Origin: a virus
Virus record (IMG/VR): IMGVR_UViG_3300048928_000190
Location: 1-62,422 of that record
Strand: one strand, 5' to 3'
Length of the DNA stretch: 62,422 bases
Shown here: piece after piece, positions 39,018-47,620 of the stretch
How the letters are laid out: every line of letters begins with the position of its first letter
Position numbering within the stretch: position 1 is the first letter of the stretch
Program-made: the position numbers and the translations under genes
The notes under the pieces: generated by a model
The model's database searches: none
Told to the model about the DNA's origin: nothing
The model's input: only the letters and a program-made list of their open reading frames with translations

Positions 39018-39186
39018 TCTGATTGTGAAGGATTCGTTCGGCGAGATCCATAGCTTTCCTGGTGCGATCGCAAAGGTTGATCCGGACGGCGGCACCAACA
39101 ACCTCGAAATCTATCCTGCCGCCGGCGGCGAGTGGATTGCCTGCTTCCAAGAAGGGCAGTGGGTTTCGTGGAGGTCTGATGCCTAA
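39010..39186 (+). CDS. Small connector-region protein (58 residues)
   Basis: ATG 39010 overlaps the stopper gene. MADLIVKDSFGEIHSFPGAI continues into a beta-rich fold ending GQWVSWRSDA. Similar short genes sit at this place in actinophages; role unknown. Confidence 0.62.
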   Translation: MADLIVKDSFGEIHSFPGAIAKVDPDGGTNNLEIYPAAGGEWIACFQEGQWVSWRSDA

Positions 39187-39451
39187 GATGCGTGTTCAGT
39201 TCGTCCCTGGCGCTTTCAGGGCGTTGCGTTCTGAGCCTGGCGTGGTGGGGGATCTTGAGGCACGCGCCAGACGCGTTCAAGCTGCTGCAGCTCAAACGCA
39301 TGGCGGCACTTACATGCTCAGTTCGCGGATGGGTTTAGCGAAGCCTCAGGGCCGCTGGCGTACCTCGGTTGTTACTGCTGATCATCGGGCGATCCGGAAG
39401 AACGCGAAGTACAACACACTGCTGAAGGCGTTGTCGTATGGGCGCGGGTAG
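39179..39451 (+). CDS. Neck protein (gp10-like)
   Basis: The 90-residue basic protein (MPKMRVQFVPGAFRALRSEP) has a helical core and GGTYMLSSRMGLAKPQGRW, fitting the HK97 gp10-like tail completion family. Located between stopper and tail terminator. Confidence 0.7.
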   Translation: MPKMRVQFVPGAFRALRSEPGVVGDLEARARRVQAAAAQTHGGTYMLSSRMGLAKPQGRWRTSVVTADHRAIRKNAKYNTLLKALSYGRG

Positions 39452-39851
39452 GAAACCGGCACTGTCGGTGGCGATCGCGCTGCTGAAGTCGAAGCAGCCG
39501 GTGCGGGTTGTTGGCACTGTGCCGACCACTCGTCCTCCGGTGTTTGTGCGTGTCGATTTGGCGGACGCGAATCGCTCGAATTTGGTGACGGTGAAACCGA
39601 TGCTGATATTTGAGTGCTGGGCGTCGAACAGTGTTGCGGCTGAGGAGTTGGCGAACTCGATCGCTGATGTTTTGGAGTCCAGCGAGGCTGAATCGGTGGT
39701 CTATAAGGACGCTGCTGGTGTTGATCGTCGTGCGTGGATCAATTCGGCGGAGATTGTGTCTGATCCGCGGCCGTTTGATGATCCGGATCCGGCTATCTCT
39801 CAGTCTCGTTGGCAGGTTGTCGCCGAGCTGGGTATCGCCACAAATCAATAA
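39438..39851 (+). CDS. Tail terminator protein
   Basis: The 137-residue protein (MGAGRKPALSVAIALLKSKQ) with ECWASNSVAAEELANSIADV fits the gpU-like terminator that stops tail growth. It directly precedes the major tail protein. Confidence 0.75.
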   Translation: MGAGRKPALSVAIALLKSKQPVRVVGTVPTTRPPVFVRVDLADANRSNLVTVKPMLIFECWASNSVAAEELANSIADVLESSEAESVVYKDAAGVDRRAWINSAEIVSDPRPFDDPDPAISQSRWQVVAELGIATNQ

Positions 39852-39868
39852 AGAATCGTTGTTGAGTT

Positions 39869-39901
39869 GCCCTGCGCCTGTTTGGTGTGGGGCTTCTTCT
39901 A
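39869..39901 (+). terminator. Intrinsic terminator before major tail gene
   Basis: GCCCTGCGCC (39869-39878) pairs, with three G-T wobbles, with GGTGTGGGGC (39884-39893) around a 5-nt loop, followed by TTCTTCT. It may set the ratio of tail to head transcripts. Confidence 0.65.
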
Positions 39902-39918
39902 TTTGAGGAGTAAGCCGT

Positions 39919-40497
39919 ATGGCTACTGATGTTACTAAGGTCCATGTCCCGAATCCTCCGAAAGTTAAGGGTGTCATTCATTGGGCGCCGCTCGGAACTG
40001 AGATTCCCACTGACGCAACGACCGATCTGCCGGCGGCATACAAGCCCCTAGGCGGCGTGTCAGACGCGGGTGTCACCAAGACACAGGGCCGCGATGTCCA
40101 GAAGATCAAGGACTACGGCGGAGACGTTATCGCAACGCCGCAGTCCGACTACTCGAACACCTTCAAGGTGACTTTCGTGGAGTCGTCCAACCTCGAGGTT
40201 CTGAAGGTTGTGTTCGGCGCCGGCAACGTGACCGCCACCGCGAACGGGTTCATCGTTGACGAGAACTCGGATCCGCTGCCTAAGAGCGTGTTCATTGTTG
40301 ACCATCTGCTCGGGGCTGAAGGCGTGACTCGCCAGATCGCGGCTATCGCACAGCCCACGTCGATTGGCGACACGGTGTATGTCCACAACGACATCGTCAA
40401 GTACGAAGTCACGTTTGAGGCGTTCCCGTTCGTTTCGGGTGGCAAGAAGTTCAACGTGCGGTCGATCACCGATCTCGGTGTTTCTGCTGGCTCGTAG
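39919..40497 (+). CDS. Major tail protein
   Basis: The 192-residue beta-rich protein (MATDVTKVHVPNPPKVKGVI) shows the tail-tube pattern with YSNTFKVTFVESSNLEVLKV. GAGGAG precedes the ATG. Codons are C-rich, as in the capsid gene. Confidence 0.9.
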   Translation: MATDVTKVHVPNPPKVKGVIHWAPLGTEIPTDATTDLPAAYKPLGGVSDAGVTKTQGRDVQKIKDYGGDVIATPQSDYSNTFKVTFVESSNLEVLKVVFGAGNVTATANGFIVDENSDPLPKSVFIVDHLLGAEGVTRQIAAIAQPTSIGDTVYVHNDIVKYEVTFEAFPFVSGGKKFNVRSITDLGVSAGS

Positions 40498-40505
40498 TTA
40501 GACCT

Positions 40506-40597
40506 ACCCGGTGAGTGTTTGTTTCTGACCAGGCCTGCCCTCACCGGGTGGGACTAGGGCCTGGTCCCCACAATCTTTGTAAAGGTCTGGTCCCCGC
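40506..40597 (+). promoter_or_regulatory. Structured leader with competing hairpins before tail chaperones
   Basis: ACCCGGTGAG (40506-40515) pairs with CTCACCGGGT (40540-40549). GACCAGGCC (40527-40535) in its loop pairs with GGCCTGGTC (40558-40566), so the two helices are mutually exclusive. A 15-nt near-repeat, GGGCCTGGTCCCCAC and AGGTCTGGTCCCCGC, ends just before ATG 40598. It probably controls expression of the chaperones relative to the major tail protein. Confidence 0.55.
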
Positions 40598-40936
40598 ATG
40601 GTTTTCCGTATTACTGGCGCGCATGATCCGAAGGTGCAGTTGGAGTTTGAGGTTCCGCTGGCTGACGGCAAGGTTCTTGAGTTCGTTGTCCCTAAACTGC
40701 AGTATCTTCCGACTGCGAAGTCTGAACTGTTCGCGAAGTGGGTTGAAGAGAACCTGGACAGTGAAGCGAAGTCGGATGTGTTGAGCACGAAGAAGTTGCT
40801 CGAATTGTCTACTTCTGCTGCGGCGTTCAAGGTTCTTGACAAGCTGACTGCTGGCGAGATCCGAGAGATCGGCGATTACTGGCAGGAACAGTCGAAGATC
40901 ACGCCGGGGGAATCCTCGGCCTCAGACGACTCCTAG
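40598..40936 (+). CDS. Tail assembly chaperone G
   Basis: The 112-residue protein (MVFRITGAHDPKVQLEFEVP) is the usual small chaperone between major tail and tape-measure genes. It binds the tape measure during tail assembly. Its 3' end carries the slippery site that produces the longer GT product. Confidence 0.88.
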   Translation: MVFRITGAHDPKVQLEFEVPLADGKVLEFVVPKLQYLPTAKSELFAKWVEENLDSEAKSDVLSTKKLLELSTSAAAFKVLDKLTAGEIREIGDYWQEQSKITPGESSASDDS

Positions 40937-41319
40937 ACGAGCACTCTGGGGCCATTGAGTACGACCTGTTGTGTCGGGGTTTCCATTTGGAGGACATCGG
41001 GACTGCTGTGTTGTCGTGGCATGAGTTGCGTGTGTTGATTCGTTATGCGCCTCCGTCGCCGGATCTGGCGTTGTATCGGGCGCAGAATCCGAAGTCGTGG
41101 TGGTGGACACCTGATTTCGATATGTGGTCGTTGCTGCTGTTGTCGTTGCAGGGGGCGAACTGGCAGAGGTCTGGCGGCGATGAGGCTTCGCGTCCGCAGT
41201 TGTTGTCTCGGCCTTTGGAGGATCGGGAATCGGTTGTGGTTGTTGAGGATCCGGATGCTGTGCCTGTGGATGAGATTGCGGATGAGTTGGCTCGGCGTCG
41301 GAAACAGATTTCGGCGTAG
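40598..41319 (+). CDS. Tail assembly chaperone GT (-1 frameshift product)
   Basis: After a -1 slip at G-GGG-GAA the frame continues GILGLRRLLDEHSGAIEYDL and then LCRGFHLEDIGTAVLSWHEL, the typical T domain, to 41319. The joined protein has about 240 residues. The T domain has no good start of its own. Both products are expected to be needed for tail assembly in fixed ratio. Confidence 0.87.
40906..40912 (+). other. -1 ribosomal frameshift slippery site
   Basis: GGGGGAA lies in frame as G-GGG-GAA. Slippage keeps GGG in the P site, while the A-site pairing of GAA to GGA is imperfect. The -1 frame is open from here to the end of the T domain, and the 0 frame ends 27 nt later. Confidence 0.75.
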
Positions 41320-41340
41320 CGCTTTTGGGGGAGGTTCTGC

Positions 41341-44300
41341 ATGGCAGTTGAATTGGCAACTGCGTATGTGTCACTAGTTGTTGACACTAAACAGATTCCT
41401 GGGCAAGTCCGTACCGCACTCGGTGCAGCCGAACGAGGCGCGGACAGCACAGGCAAAAACATAGGCTCAAAAATGTCGTCGGGACTCTCGACAGCATTGA
41501 AAGCCGGCGTACTAACCACTGGTGTAGCTGTGGGCGGACTGCTCGCAGCGTCACTGGTGAAGGGTATGGGTCGTCTCACCGCGATCGATACCGCTGAGGG
41601 CAAGCTCCGCGGTTTGGGTCATTCGACTCAGTCGACCGCGAAGATCATGGATTCCGCTTTGGCGTCCGTGAAGGGTACTGCTTTCGGTTTGGGTGATGCT
41701 GCGACTGTGGCTGCTTCGGCGGTCGCTGCGGGTATCGCTCCGGGTAAGGAGTTGACGAAGTATCTGTCGTTGACTGGTGATGCTGCGACGATTGCGGGTT
41801 CGTCTCTTTCTGAGATGGGTTCGATTTTCAATCAGGTTCAGGCGTCCGGAACGGTGTATACGGATACTTTGAATCAGTTGTCGGACCGTGGTATTCCGAT
41901 TCTGCAGTGGTTGCAGGCGGAATATGGTGTGACTGCTGAGGCTTTGGCGAAGATGGTCAAGGGCGGCGAGGTTGATTCCGCGACGTTCATGAAGGTCATC
42001 TCCGAGAATATTGGTGGCGCGGCTCTTGAGTCGGGTAACACGGTTGTTGGCGCTTTTGAGAATGTCAAGGCTGCGATGGGCCGGCTTGGTGCGGCTGCTT
42101 TGGGTCCTGGGTTTGAGCGTTTGCCTGGCCAGATGGCGTCTATTACAACGGCGTTGGATGATACGGCGAAGTCTGTTGGCCCGTTGGCTAAGGCTTTCGA
42201 TCATCTGTTGTTTGATGTGATGTTGCCTGAAAACTTTGATGCCGGCGCGTTTTTGTCTGGGGTCACGACGACGGTGTTGAACAATTCGACATCGGCGATC
42301 AACAAGTTTTCGGCGTGGGTCGAGTCTGATCTTCCGGGGTTGATTGATTCCGGCAAGGCGAAGATTTCGGAACTGTTTTCTCTCTCGGGGGTTGATGGTT
42401 CGTGGGATCGCCTTGTCGGTGTGTTCCACACGTTGGTTGGTGTGGCGAAGGATGCTGCTACCCCGATTTTGGGGATTGCGACTTCGTTGGCTGCGGCGTC
42501 TGGCGCGTTGGGTGTGTCTTCGTGGCAAGTGTTTTTGTCGGCTCTTGAGGCTGCTGCGACTGTTGCGGATGCTGTTCTTGTTCCGGCGTTGAATGGTTTG
42601 TCGGGGTTGATGGCTGGTAACACTATGGCTTTGGCGGCGCTGGCTGCTGGGTTCTTGGTGTTCAAGACGTTCCCCGGCATTATGTCTCGGATCGGGACAG
42701 CGGTTGCACCTTTGCAGTCTCGATATGTATCTGCGACTGCGGGTGTGCGTGGCTTCAATGATCATGTGCGGGTGCAGCAGGCTTTGGCGGCAGCGTCGGG
42801 TCAGCAGATCAGCCGCTTGGGCGCTGCGCTGGGAACCTTGCCTGTTCGGTATGCGGCTATCGCAAGGATGGGTAGTTCGTTTCAGTCGGCGTCTGGTGGT
42901 GTGAACGCATTCAGTCAGGCGTACGCGGGAGCTGGACGAATTATGTCTTCGTTCAACGCGGATGTTCGCTCGACTCAGCAGTTTGCGTCTGCTGCTGGAC
43001 GACCAGTGGGAACTCTAGGCGCGTCGATGTTGACGTTGCGCGCTAATGCGACGGGCGCGCTGAGTGGTTTCGTTTCGAATGTTCGTTTGACGCAGCAGTA
43101 TGCGTCTGCGGCAGGTCGGCCGATTGGCACTTTGGGTGCTGGATTCCTGACCATGGGGCAGAACGCCGCAACTGGCGCTCGGTCGATGCTGAATGGCATT
43201 CAAGCGGTCGGTTCGACTGCTGCAGGTGTTGGCGCGGCGGGGTTGTCTGGCTTGAGGTCTGCAGCGTCTGGTGTTGCTAGCGCTGTCGGTGGTCCGATGA
43301 ATCTGGCTCTTATGGCTGGTGCTGGGTTGCTGATTTCGTGGGCCTCGAATGTGCAGAAGGCGAAAGCGAATGTTCAGGCTTACGAGAAGTCGTTGCTCAA
43401 TGTGGCGAAGGCTCGCAATGATCTGACGTTGGCTTTGCTGAGTAACGGTGGCAGTGTTGATGACAGTGCGTTGACGAACCTGTCGAATCAGGTCACTGAG
43501 ATCACAGGCCAGTTCGAGTCTTTGGGCAAGAACGATGCTAAGTGGAACAATGTTGCGTCGGACATTTTCGGCGACATGTTCGGTCTCGATGGTCCTGATG
43601 GAGATATTTCCGGGGACATGGACCGGATCGCTCAGGCAAACAAGGACGCTAAGGCCGCGATCGATGAGACGGGGTTCTCGGCGGAGCGTCTAGCGGGAAT
43701 CATTTCCGGTTCGCAGAGTGATTTCGATCTGTTCACTTCGGGGTTGCGGGAGTCGGGCACTGGCGGCGAGATGGCCGCACAGAAGTTTGAGGAGGCGCGA
43801 CAGAACCTTCTTGACATTCAGGAAGCTGCGCGCCGTGTGACTCCGGGTATGGCGGAGATCGCTGAGCAGTTCAACATCATGGCGGATGGTGCGTCTTCGG
43901 CGGATCAGAAGTCTTCGGCGTTGAAGCGGACGTTGGACATTCTTGCGGGTGTTCCTCCGGACATGCAGGCGACGATGTCGGCATACAACCAGTTGGTTCG
44001 TGATGTCGCTAAGTCTACTGCTGAGGCGATGGATCAGACTGCTGGCTTCGGTCAGGAGTTGTTGAACGCTGACGGTTCAGTCAATTCGAGCACTGAGAAT
44101 GGTGCTGGGCTGCTGAAAACGTTGATGGGCATTCGTGATGCGACTGCTGATGCTGCTGCTTCTGGCGGCGACATGGGCAAAGTCTTCGCGGACAACCAGA
44201 CGATGTTTGAGCAGCTGGCTACGCAGGCTGGTGTGTCTGTTGATGAGATCCGGAATGCGATTGGTTCGTTGGGTTACGACCAGCGGGTCATTCAGCTTTC

Positions 44301-46722
44301 GGCGGTCATGGAGGGTGCGGATCAGGTCACCAAGGATTTGGGTGGTATCTGGTCTGCGATGCAGTTCATCAAGCCTGGTGAGCCTAAGGTCATTGAGGTT
44401 GCGGCGCTCACTGAGGACGCTCAAACCCGTTTGAATGAACTGGGTTTCAAGGTTGAGAAGATCACTCAGAATGGTGTCACCACGTTCAAGGTGACTGCCG
44501 ATTCTGAGGATGCGATTGTCGGCCTTGATGCGATCATGGCGAAGATTTCGCAGGTTGGCGGTGTCAGCGCTGTTCCGAAGATCGATTTGGATACAACGTA
44601 TTTCGATTTGAATGAGCAGAAGTCGCAGCAGTTGTTGGACATTTTGAATGCTCAGACTGCTACGCCTGGCGCGGATCTGCTGATTGATAAGTTGTTGGCT
44701 GGTAAGGACATTTCGGTTCGTGAGATTACTGATTTGTCTCAGCGGATCGCTAATCCTGAGGTGCGTCTTGCTATTGAGCAGGCGTTGCGTGACGCGGGCA
44801 TTGTCAATACTGCGCTGGACAACGCGGCTAAGAACCGCAATGCAACGATCACTGTTCAGTACAACGAGATTCGTGCTGCTGCGCAACAGTATGGCGCGTT
44901 CTCGTCTGAGGCTGCAGCGGAGATGTTGCGTCAGCAGCGAGGCTATTTCGCTGGCGGTCGCTTGCCGGCGTATGCGACTGGTGGGAAGCTGCCGACCACA
45001 GGACCCGGAACCAACATGGTTGACGGATTCCTCGGAGTCGGCGCAGACGGTGTACCGCGAGCCCGACTCGACAAGGGCGAATGGGTCATCAACGGACGAT
45101 CCTCCGACAAGTACGACAGGGAGCTGGCGGCAATCAACGCCGGCACATTCCCGAAACTCCCCGGATATGCCGAGGGTGGACGGAACGGCATCGACGCCGC
45201 ACTAGGCGCAGGACGCTCCGTCGAAGGCAACAAGTACGTTTGGGGCGGAACTGGACCCACAGGATTCGACTGCTCCGGATTCGTCGGATGGCTCCAACAA
45301 ATCGTGATGGGCATAGTCGGCTCCACCAAGAGGCTGTACACCACACATAGCCTCATCGGAGGCGCACTAGCAGGACTACAACCAGGACTCGGGCCGGCAG
45401 GAACACAATTCCAGGTCGGTGTATCGCAGGAACATATGGCTGCGACTATCGCCGGTCAGGCCGCGGAGTCGGGTGGCGCCCACGGAACATCAGGTATCGG
45501 CGGGGGCAGGGCGAACGCTCAGCACTCGCAGTTCCCGAACAAGTATCACCTCCCGAACTCGATGATCGCCGGATGGAATGAAGCTCAAGGCGTCGCAGGC
45601 GGCGGCACTACGAGCGAGGTGACGTGGACGGACAAGCAGGAACTTGACCTGCAGTCCGCGGACATTGCTGTTCAGCAGGCGAAGGAAGCCCGCGACAAGG
45701 TTTATGCCGACGAGAAAAAGTCGGAAGCTGACCGTGCGCAGGCAGACATCAAAGTTCAGCAGGCCGAACAGAAAGTCATCGACCTTCAGGCGAAGAAGGA
45801 TGAGGCTTCCACTTCCACGAAGAAGGGTCCGTCTCCGCAAGCTCCAGGGTTGGCTAAGGCCTACTCGGAAGAGGAGATGGCGCGCCTCGAAGCGCAGATG
45901 CAGGTCGATGATGCTGATGAGCGTCGTAACGATGTGTATGCGGATCCTGAGGCGTCTGCGAATGATCGTTTGCGGGCCGATTTTGCGTTGCAGAAGGCGC
46001 AGGAAGAGTTGGCTGCGGTCGGCAAGAAGAAGGATTCCGCCGCCGGCGACTACTCCCTGAAGGGGATTCTGAAGTCGTTTGCGACTAAGGCTTTGGATGC
46101 TGTGTTCACTGGCATCGAGGGGCAGGACTACTTCGGGTTGACTCAGTCTCGCTGGTGGTCAACAGATTTTGCTTCGCTGATTCCTGAGGTTGATGGGGTG
46201 AATGCGTCTCAGTCTGAGATCGCGGGGCAGTTGCCTGTCACTCCGGGGACTGGGAATTGGGTTGCTGATCTGTTGAGGACCGGCGATTTTCAGAGTGGTT
46301 CTCCTGTGGAGGAGGACAATCCGGCGATTGCGGCGTTGTTGGGTGCGCGGTCGTTGTTGGCTGATGGTGATTTCACGCGGAATGTTCGTGATGCGACTGG
46401 GCTTGAGGAGGATTCTCCGATTGTTCAGGCGTTGTTGCGGGCTAAGGGTGTGAAGGCGCCGAAGGTTTTTGATGATGGTGGTTGGTTGATGCCTGGTGAG
46501 ATGGGTATCAATTTGTCTCAGCGTCCTGAGCCGATTTTTAATTCGCCGGGTCAGTTGCAGGCGTTTGCGGGTTCCACTTTGGCGCCTGCTGCTCCAGTTC
46601 CTCAGCCGATTGACGCGAGCGTCAACTTCAACGCTCCGGTGTCTACCAACAATCTCGAAGAGTTCAAGCGCGAGATGCGATTCGAGTCCAAAGTCCGGTC
46701 GCGTTCATACAGCAGGAGGTGA
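41341..46722 (+). CDS. Tape-measure protein with embedded NlpC/P60 hydrolase
   Basis: The 1793-residue protein sets tail length. It begins with helical tape-measure domains (MAVELATAYVSLVVDTKQIP), continues with repeated Ala/Gly/Ser-rich helices around 500-620, and has a hydrophobic stretch near 640-660. Residues about 1290-1390 carry an NlpC/P60-type peptidoglycan hydrolase: YVWGGTGPTGFDCSGFVGW with Cys1311, and VSQEHMA with His1365. This would open the cell wall during DNA entry. The hydrolase region is A/C-rich while the flanks are G/T-rich. Confidence 0.94.
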   Translation: MAVELATAYVSLVVDTKQIPGQVRTALGAAERGADSTGKNIGSKMSSGLSTALKAGVLTTGVAVGGLLAASLVKGMGRLTAIDTAEGKLRGLGHSTQSTAKIMDSALASVKGTAFGLGDAATVAASAVAAGIAPGKELTKYLSLTGDAATIAGSSLSEMGSIFNQVQASGTVYTDTLNQLSDRGIPILQWLQAEYGVTAEALAKMVKGGEVDSATFMKVISENIGGAALESGNTVVGAFENVKAAMGRLGAAALGPGFERLPGQMASITTALDDTAKSVGPLAKAFDHLLFDVMLPENFDAGAFLSGVTTTVLNNSTSAINKFSAWVESDLPGLIDSGKAKISELFSLSGVDGSWDRLVGVFHTLVGVAKDAATPILGIATSLAAASGALGVSSWQVFLSALEAAATVADAVLVPALNGLSGLMAGNTMALAALAAGFLVFKTFPGIMSRIGTAVAPLQSRYVSATAGVRGFNDHVRVQQALAAASGQQISRLGAALGTLPVRYAAIARMGSSFQSASGGVNAFSQAYAGAGRIMSSFNADVRSTQQFASAAGRPVGTLGASMLTLRANATGALSGFVSNVRLTQQYASAAGRPIGTLGAGFLTMGQNAATGARSMLNGIQAVGSTAAGVGAAGLSGLRSAASGVASAVGGPMNLALMAGAGLLISWASNVQKAKANVQAYEKSLLNVAKARNDLTLALLSNGGSVDDSALTNLSNQVTEITGQFESLGKNDAKWNNVASDIFGDMFGLDGPDGDISGDMDRIAQANKDAKAAIDETGFSAERLAGIISGSQSDFDLFTSGLRESGTGGEMAAQKFEEARQNLLDIQEAARRVTPGMAEIAEQFNIMADGASSADQKSSALKRTLDILAGVPPDMQATMSAYNQLVRDVAKSTAEAMDQTAGFGQELLNADGSVNSSTENGAGLLKTLMGIRDATADAAASGGDMGKVFADNQTMFEQLATQAGVSVDEIRNAIGSLGYDQRVIQLSAVMEGADQVTKDLGGIWSAMQFIKPGEPKVIEVAALTEDAQTRLNELGFKVEKITQNGVTTFKVTADSEDAIVGLDAIMAKISQVGGVSAVPKIDLDTTYFDLNEQKSQQLLDILNAQTATPGADLLIDKLLAGKDISVREITDLSQRIANPEVRLAIEQALRDAGIVNTALDNAAKNRNATITVQYNEIRAAAQQYGAFSSEAAAEMLRQQRGYFAGGRLPAYATGGKLPTTGPGTNMVDGFLGVGADGVPRARLDKGEWVINGRSSDKYDRELAAINAGTFPKLPGYAEGGRNGIDAALGAGRSVEGNKYVWGGTGPTGFDCSGFVGWLQQIVMGIVGSTKRLYTTHSLIGGALAGLQPGLGPAGTQFQVGVSQEHMAATIAGQAAESGGAHGTSGIGGGRANAQHSQFPNKYHLPNSMIAGWNEAQGVAGGGTTSEVTWTDKQELDLQSADIAVQQAKEARDKVYADEKKSEADRAQADIKVQQAEQKVIDLQAKKDEASTSTKKGPSPQAPGLAKAYSEEEMARLEAQMQVDDADERRNDVYADPEASANDRLRADFALQKAQEELAAVGKKKDSAAGDYSLKGILKSFATKALDAVFTGIEGQDYFGLTQSRWWSTDFASLIPEVDGVNASQSEIAGQLPVTPGTGNWVADLLRTGDFQSGSPVEEDNPAIAALLGARSLLADGDFTRNVRDATGLEEDSPIVQALLRAKGVKAPKVFDDGGWLMPGEMGINLSQRPEPIFNSPGQLQAFAGSTLAPAAPVPQPIDASVNFNAPVSTNNLEEFKREMRFESKVRSRSYSRR

Positions 46723-46723
46723 C

Positions 46724-47620
46724 GTGCCAGAGACAACGGTCGAAATTAGAAGTCCAGACGGAGATTGGACAACGCTCCTCGGTCCCTCGAAAGGGGATCG
46801 GGGAGTTTTTTTAGGCGAAGACATCGAAGGACTATTCGATGACGAACCTAGCGAGGGCATCTACAACAGTCACGCATTCCAACGAGGGGCAACCTTCGGG
46901 GGAGTGCGTATCGATAAAAAGGATGTCACCTTCGATGCGCTGATCACAAACACAGCGGACGCCACGTGGCAGGAGAATTACTCCGCGTGGCGCCGCTCGT
47001 GGTCGCTGAAGCGTAAGACTCAAATGTGGGTTGAGACTGAAGGTTCCCGCAGATGGATCGATGTGCGCCTAGCGAAGCACATGCGGGTGGTCGCTAAGAT
47101 CGATCCGAACAAGAACGAGTATGGCGTTGTTTCGATGTTCTGCGTTGCGGAGGATCCGTCATTTCTTGAACCTGATGCGACTGACTCTTGGGTGTCCACC
47201 GTTGACACCCTCGGTGGGGGAACAACTTCCGGGACTGTCACCGTATCGAACCCTACTGATACCGATCTGTGGTTGAAGTGGGTGCTTCAGGCTTATCCGG
47301 GTGCGGTCTACACGCTGCCCGATTTCTCGTTCGGCGATAACAGGTTCGAGCGGGCAACTGCCGATGCAGCTCGCCGCATTGTGATGCCTCCGCTGCTCGC
47401 TGGTGAGCACATCCGTGTTGACACGGATGAGGAAGCACTGCAGGTCGTTTCGAACATCGATACCCAGGTGTACATCCGCATGAAGGGTGTCAGCTTCCTG
47501 TACCCAGTTCCGGCTGGCACCAAGAAGTTGGAGTTGCCAGTGTCGGTGTCGAAGGCGCCGGCGGGTGTCGGGGTTCAGGTTCGTTGTCCGCGCAAGTGGT
47601 CGAGCGGAATGGGCTTATGA
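46724..47620 (+). CDS. Distal tail protein (Dit-like)
   Basis: The 298-residue protein starts at GTG 46724 with AGGAGG upstream (MPETTVEIRSPDGDWTTLLG). The first half resembles the siphovirus Dit hub domain; the second half is a beta-sandwich (TVDTLGGGTTSGTVTVSNPT). First gene after the tape measure. Confidence 0.83.
   Translation: MPETTVEIRSPDGDWTTLLGPSKGDRGVFLGEDIEGLFDDEPSEGIYNSHAFQRGATFGGVRIDKKDVTFDALITNTADATWQENYSAWRRSWSLKRKTQMWVETEGSRRWIDVRLAKHMRVVAKIDPNKNEYGVVSMFCVAEDPSFLEPDATDSWVSTVDTLGGGTTSGTVTVSNPTDTDLWLKWVLQAYPGAVYTLPDFSFGDNRFERATADAARRIVMPPLLAGEHIRVDTDEEALQVVSNIDTQVYIRMKGVSFLYPVPAGTKKLELPVSVSKAPAGVGVQVRCPRKWSSGMGL

Noticed and set aside
41551-42765. Long minus-strand open frame opposite the tape-measure gene
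   Set aside because: G/T-rich coding strands create long antisense frames with Arg/Ser/Pro-rich translations. It has no ribosome-binding site and no family resemblance; the same holds for 351-1118, 32664-33932, 34044-35117 and others.
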